This document shows, piece by piece, positions 8,624-21,301 of a stretch of DNA of 46,437 nt. Positions within the stretch are counted from its first letter, which is position 1, and every line of letters starts with the position of its first letter. The DNA comes from Perkinsus olseni (lineage: Eukaryota > Perkinsozoa > Perkinsida > Perkinsidae). Under the pieces are notes generated by a model. The model was not told where the DNA came from. It saw only the letters and a program-made list of their open reading frames with translations, and searched no databases. Where the stretch lies: positions 1-46,437 of the forward strand of contig JABANP010000425.1 of the NCBI GenBank assembly GCA_013115135.1, written 5' to 3'. The translations under genes were made by a program, and so were the position numbers.

Positions 8624-11600
8624 ATGTTCTTTCCACTGTACGGAGGAGGTTGCGAATATCTGCGTGTCCTTGTGCGATCGTTCTGTTGATTCGAACTTAT
8701 TGGGGTCGAGTATTAAAGGGCTTGACGCCTGTGTGAGATCCTGAGGAACGCATATTTGTACATCGATTAGCAACTTGCAGTGGTGAATTCGGCACCTATG
8801 TTGCAGGCATCGAGAAGTTGCTCAAGAATATTCTCGGCCCCCGAGGTTTTGCAGTGACTCGGGTCAATCGGGGAGAGCTCCGCGACGGAGCATGGATGAG
8901 GGACTGCCGTCTCTTCGTTATTCCAGGAGGAGCAGATTTGCCGTAGGTCGGGAAGGGTGCATGCTCGAGGAGCTGCGACGTCGCTCGAAGTGTTGCTTAT
9001 AGCTCGAATAGAGTGCAAAACTCCTGGGGATCGACAGTTTTGACCTGCGTGCTCATTTTGCATAGTCCACCGACGGTGTTGCTGAGATCTTGGAGCTGCT
9101 CGGACTGGATGTCTCGGTTCCCGCGTGATGTGCAGAGAAAATTTTTGGAGTTTCAGCCACTCCTATCTTCGGTGTAGCTGTAGTGCGTAGCTGTCTCTGC
9201 CTCGATGCTGTTTTGTCTTCCTCGGCTGCTCTGAAAATAAGTATCTCTTATCTTTTTCAGGTGGGTTGAAGATCTCCACGGGAAGGGCTGCCGAATGATC
9301 CGTGCCTTCGTCGAAGATGGCGGATCCTTCCTCGGAGTATGCGCAGGCTCCTACTTTGGGTCTGATGCGTAAGCCAGTTATTTTGGGGGATGACATGCAA
9401 AAACGTGTGCATCCCTAGTCGTGGGATTCCCTACTCGGGTACTCGGCAAAAGATACACGGAAACGAAAATTGCCGTGACTAGCAGATAATTTTGCTATCG
9501 GCTTCTGGCAGAAACTCGGAAGGGATCGGAACCAATGGGGCTTCCTCGTTTAGGCTTGCATCCGTTCTGAAACTTGCGGTGTATGCGTACCGCGAGTCCC
9601 GCTTTTTGGGCCAGTTGTAGCTATCGAGCAGCGAGCACCTGCAGTGCTGCGGCCTACAGCTGTGTGAATGTTAAGCTCTCACTCGCCTATTGACTTTGCA
9701 CTCGGAAGAAATCATTCAATGAATCTATAAGGTTTTTGCTCTTCACTCATGGTGCAACAATTCCGTCACACTTGGGCCTTCGTATGCGAGGTTGCGGCTC
9801 CGGAGGAAATCCAGCCGGTGGCGAGAGTCGGGATGCATTTTAATTGCGTATATCAATGCATGTCAACCTTAACCTTGGCTACGTCAAGTGCGAAACAGTC
9901 TGGTATCCGGAGATGAAGACGCAGAAGAATGGCAATCAATAGCGTCCGGCTAGCGGAAACATCAAGCAAACTAATTGCTGATTGCTCGTTGAGCAATACT
10001 CAAGCAAAGCCGAAAACTTAACTAGGTTTCCCGTTCGAACACTCTGATGTTGGAGCCTGCAAAGATGAAGCCCCTTGCGATGGTGACTGCTCTGCAGATG
10101 CAACGGCTGCGGGCGTGTCTGCGTTGAGTTGAGTGACCGTCGAAGAAGCACTGAAGAGTCTTGAACGAATACTGTTATCGCTGGGACCCGGGCTCAACTG
10201 TTCTCAATGGTCAATTGCTGACCGTTAATCGCAACGTCGAGCCCTACAGCGCTCCTCGGAGCAGTATGTCCATCAGGAAAGTTCACAATCACGTCAGGCG
10301 TACCGCCATGGTGGAGGCTGGTACCGTTCCTTCAACGGCATCTTCCGCGACTAGGGCGACCCTTTTAAGGCTGTCTTGGCAGTGACTATCGACTAGTTCG
10401 GTTCGACGGAAGTCCTCCTATGGGTCACGACTTGAAGACTAATCTCGCGCGATCTTGGGGTTGAGATGCCCGATAATGTGGTTCTGCGATTTCCGTGAAG
10501 TCGTGCCGACAACGGTCTTTTGTCTGCTAGTGTTTTGCGATCATCTTTGCTCCATCATTGGACTATTTTAGGAGTTAATGATGAGTCGGCGTTGATGACT
10601 ATCGAATCAGCGCATCGTATCATGATCTATGATACGTAGGGTGCGACCTTCGCGTAGTCAATTCATCGTGACTTGAAGATTCGACCTTACAACTCCCGAG
10701 TGAACTTAACTCAAATGGGGGATCTTTACCTTCACTCAGTGACATCAAGGCCGTGCTCATGATGATTATTTCTGCTCATGTATTTCAGTTGTGTGTTCGA
10801 CGAAGGTGGTCCACTAGAAGTTGTCGGGCCCAGAGAGCTCGCCTTTCACACAGGTAAGACTTTTCGTCCGTATTAGGTCTTATCGTCCCACCGACCGAAG
10901 CCTCCCTCAGGTCCGGCAGTGGGCCCACACTTAGCAACGTATGAGTACAACTCAAACTCTGGTGCACGGGCAGCTGAGTTGACCGACAGCGGGAGCGGTG
11001 ATGCAGCGTTGCCACACGGACCTATATACGCGTAAGTGCACGAAGAGTTCCTCAGCCGACAAGAGTTGCGATTCGACCCATTGAATTGCTGAACCCGGGG
11101 TTCAGAACCCCTGTACAATAATTTTTTCGTCTCGGGATGGCTCTCTTTGAAAGCTATCGGATGATCATCGCCCCGGTCGTCACCGCATGCGGTCGCGACG
11201 ATCCGTTTCGTCCGCTAGCGGTGCGTTCGCTACTACCGTCACTTCCCTCCCGTATTCAGAGGGCAAGTAGTGCCATTGTAGGTACTTCAATGGTGGAGCA
11301 TGTTTCCCGGAATCCCAGTTTCCTGTTGGCTGCCGTAGTGAAGTGCTCTACCGGTACGCGTCCAGTGGTGAGCCAGCTATATTGAGATGCCCAGTTGGAC
11401 GCGGCAAAGTGAGTATCTAAGAGACTTGCAATCGTCACGGTCCAGAGCGCCCGGTTCCGATCACGGAAGAGGACTTTTCCAGGGAGGTGTACTTTCCTCC
11501 TGACGTGGGGAACATCCGGGGGGCAATGAGATCATTGAGGAGCCGTTGACTATCGGGATAGCGTGGTTCTCGAATTTACGTAGTGGATTATCTCCTGAAT

Positions 11601-11817
11601 CGCCGATTAGCATTTTTCGTACTGTGAAAATTACTCTTTCCTTCAGGCCATTTTGTCTGGAGTTCACTTCGAGGTGATGCCTGAAGACCTCGCAGAGCTG
11701 CATGACACTGACCTGAGCGAACATGAAGTATGCGAGCTTATGTTCCGCACTGAGAAGAATCTGAAGATACTCGGTCGGCAGCTTCTTCTTGATCTTGTTT
11801 CTCACACCGATCCGTAA
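8624..11817 (+). CDS. Stand-alone BPL_N (biotin-protein ligase N-terminal, GATase-like) protein
   Basis: BPL_N domains have a class I glutamine-amidotransferase fold and normally lead eukaryotic biotin-protein ligases; their reaction is not established. Seven exons (8624-8679, 8781-8942, 9261-9368, 10789-10853, 10911-11031, 11282-11408, 11647-11817) join in phase to 269 residues. Family motifs run in order: RLFVIPGGADLP (residues ~60-71), FVEDGGSFLGVCAGSYFGSD with the nucleophile-elbow Cys, LEVVGPRELAFHTG, YEYNSNSGARAAEL, YFNGGACF, PAILRCPVGRGKAILSG, then helices to the stop. There is no biotinyl-AMP synthetase catalytic core before or after it. The N-terminal exon is the least certain; it was chosen because it supplies the first strand (LRVLVRSGEFG) in phase. 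Introns are 101, 318, 1420, 57, 250 and 238 nt; the 1,420-nt one is abnormally long here. Confidence 0.9.
9369..10788 (+). other. 1,420-nt intron of the BPL_N gene
   Basis: The borders are firm: gtaagc after SYFGSD and tatttcag before the exon that continues CVFDEGG in phase 2. Inside I find short frames only, no recognisable protein domain, and one small hairpin (cgtatcat/atgatacg) at 10616-10636. Its origin is unknown; an eroded insertion is possible. Confidence 0.8.
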
Positions 11818-12432
11818 AATTGGATACGAAACTTGTTTCTCTCGTTGATGTTTGGGCGTTGATGGTAGTTCTTAATAGGGATGCTAAATGCAGGCACCTC
11901 TTCTATGCCCCTCCAAATGCCCTTGATCGCTGCAGCTAGAGTGGCATCTGCGAGCGAGGAGGGCGATGCTCAAGTACGGTTCAGATCGCGGACTTCGTAG
12001 CATCCGCGTGTGATTGCTCACTCGTGCTCCGATGCGAGTCCGGCGGTGAACTTATTACTGTCAGTCTTCCCCTTGGGGCGTTGTGACCCTCGTCTGCTGT
12101 ACCTGTACTTTCATCTTATGGACGCGGCTGTGTTGGAGGAAGAAAAGCTTCGGAGAAGTCGGTTGGGCCAACCTCTGGTTGAACTGCACACTCACTTTTC
12201 TACTGTTCTCTGAGCGAACGGGTGGCAAATTGGCACAAAATGTGCGGAAACGGTCAAGTGAAAAATTGTGATTGCATCATGGCAACAAACTGAATTACGC
12301 TTGTATATTTGTTCAGCGGCATTACCCCAGCGGCTGGGGCCCAGCCGAATGGGCATGCTGAAATAGCCATAGGACGAATCCCGCGGGTGCGCCGCGATTT
12401 CCCAACTATGAGCGAACTTTCTCTCTCTGTTC
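11818..12432. other. Mostly intergenic; weak candidate exon near 12065-12213
   Basis: Downstream of BPL_N a plus-strand frame ends at 12213 and reads LLYLYFHLMDAAVLEEEKLR then RSRLGQPLVELH, which has protein-like composition. A possible acceptor (ttactgtcag) lies at about 12063. I could not connect it to another exon in phase. Nothing else is recognisable. Confidence 0.3.
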
Positions 12433-12609
12433 TCAGGGGCTGGTATTTGCGATCATCCTCCTGTGGTACGTTGGTCGACTAACTCGGAGGACTTTACGGT
12501 TATCTTGGGCTTCGATGATTGCTGCATTCTCCCGTCGATAGTCTTCCTCTGTTGTCTCTAGTGTGACGACGAAAGGCTTCGCTCCGCCTAAACCCTTTAT
12601 TTCAGCCAT
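12433..12609 (-). CDS. Small hypothetical protein, 58 residues
   Basis: A single-exon minus-strand frame from the ATG at 12609 to a TGA at 12433 encodes a charged peptide starting MAEIKGLGGAKPFVVTLE, with a helix-like centre (EEDYRRENAAIIEAQDN). It has no signal peptide or membrane segment and no known motif. The composition is protein-like and the opposite strand looks less so. It could be the first exon of a longer gene. Confidence 0.4.
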   Translation of the reverse strand: MAEIKGLGGAKPFVVTLETTEEDYRRENAAIIEAQDNRKVLRVSRPTYHRRMIANTSP

Positions 12610-12770
12610 TTTATTCAAGAACTCTGAGAGCTATGAAATAGCCAGTTTCACCTCTTCTGTTTTTGTCAAACTATTTCATCAGTCATTCTGTTCTCTCTTG
12701 CTGGAGTTTGAACGAGTCAGTTTCTTGCGATACCTTCTCACGAGATCGAGTTGGGCATATCTTGCTCGCC

Positions 12771-12984
12771 TCATTCAGCCTTAGTTGCTTCTATGTGGTC
12801 CCTAGGGGTCAGAGCAGCGCGGCTCCATAATATCGTCTTCAACACTGCGATTGCAGTCAGAGCCCCGACAACGGCCCCTCAGCCGCTTGCGATCTTCGCT
12901 TGTACGTGGCTGCGGGAGACGAGTCCGAAGGATTGCTTCTTCTTCAGTCGAGACAAACAAGAAATTCCGACGATGGAAATTCAT
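12771..12984 (-). CDS. Putative small single-pass membrane protein
   Basis: The frame from the ATG at 12984 (MNFHRRNFLFVSTEEEAIL) joins in phase 1 at 12906/12877 to an exon reading GAVVGALTAIAVLKTILWSR, a clear transmembrane helix, followed by a short polar tail and a TGA. The product would be 61 residues with a basic start, perhaps mitochondrial. The join needs an intron of only 28 nt (gtacaagc ... gctgag) with no pyrimidine tract. Without splicing the membrane frame is interrupted by an in-frame TGA. I do not recognise the family. Confidence 0.35.
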
Positions 12985-13374
12985 GCGAATGAAAAAGAAG
13001 AAGTAGGTTGCTATCGACTGTACGCTCTCTTGCTTCTTGGCAGTCTAGTACTTTAAGAACGAGTTTACGATCGAGATTCACACCCTTGCTTCTACTGTTC
13101 CTCTACTGGGACTGAATTCCCTCGGAAATGCGATTGGGGAGTGTTTATCTACTAGCTTGGTCTTCGGAATTGCGCGCTATGAACTTGATGTGCTGTACAG
13201 GTACAACAAGTATTGATGCAGAGAACGCGTCATGGCCATACTTGAGTTTCTGCTATTATCCAGTCGCCATTGTGTTCAGTTGTACCCGGGGTGACTACCG
13301 GCGATCGTACTGAGCATAGGTCCGTGGTTTAAGGTTCTGTTGAGGGTGAGGTTGCTAGTCATTTCACTTGCCAT
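12985..13374. other. Intergenic, upstream of mitochondrial IF-2
   Basis: About 390 bp between the divergent small membrane protein and the IF-2 start. No motif-bearing frame is seen; it should hold both promoters. Confidence 0.45.
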
Positions 13375-16300
13375 ATGATACTCCGGCGAGAGCTCTTCGC
13401 CGCATGTGGAGATGCCGCAGCAAGGAATCCGTTTCGAGTTTGTGTGCGGCAATACCATAAAAAGGGTTCTTCCTTTCTTGCACGTAAAACGGCGAGAGAT
13501 ACCATCGTCAAAGGAAGGGAGTCTCGAGATAAGGTGAGACGGGGTTGTTCTGTCGACCACTCTCCTATCTAAGCTCTGTATTTTAATACTGATCGTGGGA
13601 AATCCTTCTGTTTCTCGCAAGAGTCATTGATGTTTAATGGAAAAAAGATCAATGATTGATCTTTTTTTCGAGATTTACGAACGGAAACTCAGATCTCTGA
13701 GCGTGCCGTACTGCCGAATGAGTCAGTCGACCCGCTGCATCGCGAGTCTCAGATTATTCTAGTACCGCCTTACCTTGGCGCCTCGGAGCTGCGATTGATG
13801 CTGCCGATCGATTACTCGGCAGCGCTTAGTCTTTGCGGGGCCAGGTAAGAACAGCACAACGCTGACACGTGACTGTCGCGTCGACAGTGTCGAATGATCT
13901 CGGAAACTAGACCCTCCCGCGAACGATTATCCAACCTCAGGCAGTATCTAAAGAAGTACTACTGGAACGACCATGAAGGCCGAGAGTTCGAGACTACAAG
14001 CAAACGGAAGGTCATTGTCCCGTTCGATAATATCGTCCGGTCACTCTACAAGTAGGGCTCTATCCTAGGGTCTCTCACTCCGTAGGCCCTCTCAAGCTTC
14101 GAGTTGTACCTCACGTAGGTTCGGGATGGAGCCGAGGATGATTGACATGGAGCCCGAGTGGGATTCAGAAAACCTACCGATCAAATCTGGACTCGCCACG
14201 AAATCGGTGGGGAATGGAGAGTCGTGAGGATTTGGCTGGAGTTACGCATCTTGAGTACACTCAAGATTCACCATCATCATTGGTCCACCATAAATTGGAG
14301 TAAAGATGGATTGATGAGCTTTCCTCTGACGGCCTTCCAGTACTTGGCCGTTCTCTTCGATCGTCTTTGCGGGAGCTCGGTTATGTTCTTTAGTGTGGCC
14401 TTCTGTCGCGGTCGCTCTTGTTAATCCTCAATCGTCATGACCTCTTCAGGTCCCGGTGGTTGTCGTAGTCGGCCACATCAACCATGGTAAGACCACCTTC
14501 CTGGATACATTGCGCGGCACTAATGTTGTGGAGGCGGAGCCTGGTCACATCACTCAGTCGGTAGGCATCTATTCTTCTCTTATGGATCGATTGACCTTTT
14601 ACACAGGTGCGAGCTTTCACAATGGACCTGCCAGAGGCGTCGCATGGAACAACTGCAGAACAAGCATCATTCGATACTGAGAGGATGACGTTTATTGATA
14701 CACCTGGGTGGGTCTATCTAGCTCAGTTCAATACGCGCGCACCCGCAGCTGATACTCAAACGGGTCTGCAAGCTACATGTAAATTGCACCGTGGGAGAAA
14801 AGCTCTCACTACAGAGGATTCCTCTGAGTTCTCCTGAGAGGAAGAAGCTCTTTGTTATAAAACATCTCAGGCTGTGACGTGAATCGCGCCACGTTAATTT
14901 CCACGTCGTTCGCTTCGTCTAGCTTCATGACTCTGTCTCACGCGTGACTCATATGTTGTTGTCATGTGGACCAACATAACCTATGTTATTATTTCTTATC
15001 GTTACCCGTGACCAATCAGCCGAGTTTGCTTGAAGCCGATCAGCCGGTTTTGCTCGTGGCAGAATTCGTTGGCTCCCTCCACTGGAGGGCCTTCAGGTCA
15101 TAGGAACTTCCTATTAGGAAGGTGATTCTCTGGTCCACCTCGCACATAATCCAATCTGAGCAGTTGGCGAGGGAAGGGCATACTCCCGTTGGTACGAGTC
15201 TCGCCTCGCCGATTAGGGTCTGCCGGCTACGGGATGGACCACGCGTTGTTTTGTTAACCGATAAGCCATAGAAACACCTATTTATCGTTGCGCGCGATGA
15301 CCTCTGGAGGTCACTCGTAAAGGGTGGCATAGCCGTTGTGGGATCTTGTGAGCAACGAGCAAAGATCTATGCGTACCCCTATGCGCTCACTTTGAGCAAT
15401 TTACCGACGTTTACCGAGGTTGTGGGATTCATGGAAGCGAAGAACACATACTTCGTATTCAGACCAGCATTTGGGTTGTCTTCTTCTGCCCACACCTACC
15501 GAAGCTTACCGGGAGGATATGATTTCCCTACATATTATGTAACGCACATTGCGAGTGGGAAGGTGGTCGCAGTTTAATGCGGAAAGGAGGATGCACGCGT
15601 GAGGGCCGAATGAATGCTGTATTCCGGAAAACAGGGCTGGGAGTTGCTACGGTGATAGGGAGTTTATTTGTTGACATCGAGTCGGATACATCTTTTGCCT
15701 GATGGTAATTAACCGAGAGGGCAGACAAATTTTGAGAGTGAGTCCAAGATCAACATGGGCTTCATTCGGCTGGGTTGGGAGCGGAGGAATTCGCAACTGG
15801 GCTGCGTTGACGGCTCCCAGGCAGGAAGCTGCAGCCAATGTATGAACAGCGAATGGCATCCTCCGTTGCGATCATGGGAGCTGAGGAGAATTAGTGCCTC
15901 TCGCGAGACGACCCGCTCGGCTCAGAGTCGGGGAGAAGAGTGTTACACTGCCTGTTAGCGACTTCTCACGCGGGGACCGCACGGCGGGGTTCTGTTCGTA
16001 TTCGGTGAACCGTTCACGTTTCTGAGCATCCATGTTGCGTGTGAAGATGAGGATGGTTTTTGCTGCCTCGCGACCCCGCTTGAAGCCGTCGATACATTCC
16101 CGTGATGGGAACCCACCGAGGATCGCTCGGTCGAATCCTGGCGGTGGGCCTCTTCCAGGTTGTCGGAATCAAAAATTCTTTTTTTATTCTTCTTTAGAGC
16201 TCCATGTTTCTGTTCGAGTGGCCAGCATGTTACGGTATTCTCAGGCACGCGGCATTCGAAACATCGCGCGGCCGGGCGGTTGAAGTCGCTGACTGCGCTC

Positions 16301-19300
16301 TGGTGATTGTCTCAGTGGAGTAAGTGTCTGTCTTCGTCTCCTGTTCCACGCGTCTCAACGGCTGCCTCCAGAAATGGCGCGGATATTCAGACAGAGGAGG
16401 TCCTCCTGCAGGCAGACGCTTTTCGAGTGCCGGTTGTCTTCGTAAGAGGGATTCTCCCGCCGGGGGAGCGCAGGCAGTGGTCTTCTGTTTTGTCCAGGCG
16501 CTGAACAAGATTGATCTGCCGTACGCCAACGTGGAGTTGGTCAGGAACGAATTGGCGTGAGTAACGGCTGAGATCTTCCACTCTCGAGTAATTCCTCTCT
16601 GCTCCACGATTAAGACACCCAGTACCTCCTCGCGGTTGCGCTAGCGGATGAAAGAGCGTCAGCGCTTGAACGCTGTGAAAAAGCGGACCGGGTTAGGTGT
16701 CATCAGTTACCAATGTGCCAAGCTGTATGAAGCCGGCATGGTTAGCAGCGATTTCTCTGACGCTGCTCGGAAAGCTGTACCGATCTCGGCTCTGCACGGA
16801 ACCAACATTACTGAGGTGAAGGGTCGCCGGCGGAAGGTGTTCTGCACCTGATGCTAAACGATCTCCAATGGAGATTCTCCATTGAGTCGTGGACGGGGCG
16901 TGAGGAGCACTTTTCTTTGAAACACTGTTACCAAAAAAGCGTTGCTGTTTTCGTCATAGTCCATACGAAACCACCAAAATTAGAGGGCCGGTGCCTCGAT
17001 TGGCGACAGCCTTTAAGCTCCACTCGCGGGACAAGCGTTGTGGTAGGTAGTGGATTCCTTGCAGCATTCCATCGGCGAGGTTGTAGCCGAGAACCAGCAA
17101 GACCTCCCGCTGCACCGTGTAAGAATGGGAATAGGTATAATTAGAATGCAGAATGGTGATGGAATTGGAATTATATGCGTGCCAAATGCTTCGAGTACTT
17201 CCCTAAGATGCGTTCTCAAGCGTCAACTCAAAGTCGTAATATGTGTGCTCCTGATTGCCGCTGCAAAGATACGGACGAGAGTGCTGCAGTCGGTGCGGCA
17301 GCAAGCAGAAGACGTTCGTGGATGGGCTTTCACACGGCTCGTTCGGCCGATTCGCAGCCTCGATATTCCTCTGATTGTAGATACCTGCCCCGACAGTCAC
17401 TCCCGGGATGGTTGCCCAGTTCTATAGGAGCACCAAAAAGCGTAGGAAGTGGCTCGTCGAGCTGGAATTTCGTGGCGCAGACTGCGCCGGGCAGTGACGG
17501 TGCTGCAGGGGACTCACTGAGGAGGACTCTCGCCGAACTGGTCCATCGTGGATCATGAACTGTCCCTATCGCCAGATCGTCGGGAAGTGGGCCATGGGAC
17601 GGTGCTCTCCCTCAGGGAATGACTACCTCACTGACGTTGACCTCCCAGTCACGGGAGCCCTGGTGATAATCGACATCACCAACAACATGTCACAAGGGCG
17701 GATTATGTTATGCCTGGTGAAGCACGGCGTCGTGATGAAGGGCAGCTTTTTCGTAGCGGGCAGTGCATTTGGCCAAGTCGAGCGGATGTGGGATGCTGAC
17801 AAGGGAACCAAGGCTGAGAGTGAGACGCTCTGGTGCCGCCTGTGTTCACGAGTTGTGACTCGAGCGAAAAACTCCTCGCATTACTTCCGAGAGGACTCAG
17901 AAGTTCGGACCGGTCGGACATCTGATAGCCTATCAGTGATAGGGCTAGCTCCGAATTCATCTCGGCACGGGGTCCTTGGCTGCCGCCGCTCTGCTGGGTT
18001 CGTTTCTATTAGCGTTTTGACAGATTTGATACTATCACGCAGTCTCAATATATGGGATGTGGTTGGTTGTCTTTGCAGTCACGAAGGCGACACCTGGCAT
18101 GGCAGTGCAGATAGTTGGGCTGAAGAAACAGAGGAGAGGCAAGGATGGTACTTGTAGCGCCACGGATATTGTTATGGTCATGGCCAAAGGAACGAGCATG
18201 GCGATTATCAGCGTAAGGAGTTGTGAGGAAACTCCAAGACAAGGCGAGATTCACAAGATTTGCCGCTGTGAGCAGGTATCGCCAAAACATCGAGAACTTG
18301 TCGGAAATTCAAACAGCTGGGCCTCCTATCGAAGTGCCTTGGTCGAACGACGGAATATCGAAGACTCAGGCGGACATGCCGAGACCGGTGGATGAACCTG
18401 TTGGCGAGAGAGCGGTGAGAAGCTGGAAGTTACTTGAGCAGGTTCATGTGCAATATCCAGATCGAAAACTCTGTCCCGAATTCCCATAATTTTGTGTCTG
18501 TTCTGACGCTATTTTAGCTAGTCTCAATATTCTTCCTATATTTTCATCTTCCGAACTTGCTACCCTACCCTACCCTCTTGTGTTGATTTCTAGAGCGAGT
18601 TTTGTAGGTATCGCGTGACTGGTTGAACAAGGACCGGACGGTTTCGGAGTACGGGGAAGTGGGATACAATGACAACAGGGTCTTCAAGGAGGGAGCGGCA
18701 GCAGAAGCCCCGCGTGAGGAGTACGAGGCTCTGGCGAGGCTGGGTGAGCACAACCCGCTGGTGGGCTTCGAGGCCGAGGACTATGAAGGTGATTTTGCGT
18801 GCCTCGTGCTTGCGTATTCGTCGTGAATCTTGCAGGGTCCGTGCCGAACTACAAACAGATGAGGGACTTCGAGTTGGCTGAGCAGGATACTAAGGAGAGG
18901 TTAAAAGCGGAAAAGATTCGTCTGGCTAAGCTGGCCTCTGGTACGCCGCACAGCATAGTGGTGGAGCCGGAGCAAAAGCCAGGAAGTAAGGGCGGCTCTG
19001 GGAGATCCTGAATCTTGGTTGCACTGGACCGGATTATACGCGACGGGCCTCACAGATGTGGAATGTTGCTGCTGTAGACTACTGAATGACTGCTCTTCGA
19101 ACGCTGACCTCTCTTAGCGATGAGATCAGAAGTATCCGCAATTTTTCGCAATCTTTGGAATAGGGATCCGCGTCGTTGGGCAGGTTGCAATGCTAGGCTA
19201 GTAGGCAGTCCTGTGGAGGCTCAGCATTAGCTAGGCCTGCACTAGTCCGTTTTTTTCCGTCTAGTGAGGAAGTCATAAGACCATTGATTGAGGTGAAGAA

Positions 19301-21179
19301 ATCTCTAACCGTGTGATCGGGGCGGTGATTTAACTGAAGACATCTCTACACACGGCTAAATGCCCTCGCTGGCCCTTGTTGGTGAGATCTTGATACTCTT
19401 TTCGCTTCGCTCCGCGTGGGGAATGAACATCCTTGGGATGAATTTCGACGGAATTGACTAACTTCGATTCAGGAGGAACCAGCGAAAGCCTCAGCGTGGC
19501 GGTAGAAAGAGTTCTCGAAAGGCCCAAGCTCGGCAGGAGGCGATGGATAGTACAGCAGAAGAGAAGCCTTCCGCCGCAGCTGCGCAGTAAAGATTCCATG
19601 TGAGAAGAACCAACGCGCTGTTGCCCTGGGAGAGCATCTGGCTTCTACTTGTGCAGTTATTACGTTGAGCGGAGGAACTGGCAGGAGGACGCCGTTACAG
19701 ACACCAGACGGATCATTGAGCGCTGGGGAGAGCGCGATGTGAACAACTGGAAGGAGAAGGAAGAACAAAAAGCTCACTATAAGGAGGTCAAGCGAGTGCA
19801 TTCGCTACGAGAAAAGAAGATCACCGGTGTACGGGTGCAGAGAACTAATTTCTGAAATTCTTCCCGTCGTTGTCGACAAGTCATGAATTTTGTGAAAATT
19901 TTCCCGCTGGTGGACGTAACGAAAATTCAGACCGAAAAAGTTCTTTGTTATTCACTCGTACCGCCTCTGTTGGTCACTTCAAATCGACTGAGTTTTGTGG
20001 CTGCGATGTTAGTTCACTTTCAACTCTTTGCTGAACGCGTGAGAGTACGGATCTTTCTTAAGGGGTTGCTGGTCGCTGTGCACTGGATCTGTCATCTGGA
20101 TTTCTCCCGCAGGAACAACAGGCGATGGAGGCCATCAGGCAGAGATCTTTCGGTCGAAGGAAAGAAACCGAGAACATAGAGAGAAACTAGATCTCACTGA
20201 GTGAGTTTGTGAATAGTTCCCCTGTTAGGTTAGCTCTTCCAACCATTGCGCATGAAACCTGGCAGCACGAAGCGTCTTTCCGAGAAAAACGCGTCTTTCA
20301 TCGATAATTTCCCTGAGAAATGCCTGGGCGTTATCTAGCGCTCTCCACGAGGCGCGTGTTCTTCCAGTATAGGAAAAACTCTTATAGTGAAACTAGTGTT
20401 ACGGTGCCGCTAACGCTCGCCACGTCGGTGAGCGGATGCCTGTAGTGAAGGTACGAGGATTTGCCAGAGGCTAAGTTGGTACTGCCGGTGATACTGAAGA
20501 CACAGTCGGTGAACGTGTTTGATGGCATCATGGATGAGATCGAAATGATAGAGAAGGAATTCAGTAAGTTGGTGACAGTGTGAGTGTTCAGCTAGAGGCC
20601 TCAGATATGCGGATACCGATAGTTCACGGTGGAGTGGGCCCTGTCCTGAAGAAAGATGTTGAGCATACGGTTGTTGAGAGGGACTACGGCTACTGCCCAA
20701 TTTACACCGTCCAGGTGTGTGAGATTGACAGTAGTCGGTTCACTTATTTTTCTGAAAAACAGTGATCAATTTCCCACGTCCACTCCATCCAATGCTGGGG
20801 CTGAACGATAGCAATAGTAGACAGCGCACCACACGTTGGCGAGCATTGTCGCATTTTTGAGTGTGAGCTTCCGCGAAGCTTTTGTGACTTCAATAACGAT
20901 CGAAATTCATCAACAAATTCAATAACTTGTCGGATACATCGATAAATCGTCGTTATTGCTAACTTTGTTTTCGGTCTGCTGTCCTATTATCAGGTCGGGG
21001 TGCACCCAACTGCTCGACAGCATGCTGAAGATTGTAACGTCCCTGTGAAAAATTTCGATGTTTTCACGGACCTTCTTGAGGACATCCGTTCACGGTGTAA
21101 ACTCGTCATTGAGCGGAAACGGAAAATTGACCAGTATGAGAAGATGCGACTCAAACATTCTCAGCTAGCCGAGCCATGA
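13375..21179 (+). CDS. Mitochondrial translation initiation factor IF-2, more than 20 exons
   Basis: This GTPase delivers initiator tRNA to the ribosome. Exon 1 (13375-13533) encodes a basic transit peptide ([20 protein letters not shown] ... RQYHKK). GTPase motifs: G1 [10 protein letters not shown] (exon 14450-14560), G3 [12 protein letters not shown] (14607-14707 joined to 16245-16319), G4 ALNKID (16498-16556), G5 SAL (16707-16815). Domain II is at ~17530-17819 and 18079-18212 ([20 protein letters not shown]). Domain 3 is at 20451-20563, 20605-20714 and 20994-21179 ([56 protein letters not shown]). Between II and 3 lie charged exons (18244-18441, 18608-18788, 18836-~18978, ~19475-19587, 19657-19826, 20113-20200) rich in Glu, Lys and Arg. 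The frame stops at QLAEP with no C-terminal tRNA-binding domain. The joins at 17119-17530 and 18970-19480 are unresolved. Confidence 0.95.
13641..13667. repeat. 27-nt near-perfect palindrome in IF-2 intron 1
   Basis: Two 13-nt arms, AAAAAAGATCAAT and its exact reverse complement, flank a single G. The transcript would form a hairpin ending in a T tract. It lies in the first intron (13534-13692) of IF-2, so it is not a bacterial-type terminator. Confidence 0.9.
14708..16244 (+). other. 1,537-nt intron splitting the IF-2 G3 motif
   Basis: The intron separates DTPG from HAAF within the G3 motif, so the borders (CCTGG|gtgggt, tattctcag|GCAC) are firm. Frames of up to 97 codons occur on both strands (for example 15040-15330 minus), but none shows a domain. 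No terminal repeats were found by eye. Confidence 0.85.
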
Positions 21180-21301
21180 TAACCGTGGAGGGATTCAACG
21201 TTTCTGATATCTTCATGTTTCTGCTAAGCTTGGGCATAGTGTTATTGAGCATGCTACCGCTGAAATTGAGAGGAAATGCGCTCACCTCGACTAGTTGCGT
21301 G

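Noticed and set aside
18550..18582. Telomere-like CCCTA repeats
   Set aside because: Only three short copies inside an IF-2 intron pyrimidine tract; too few for an interstitial telomere.
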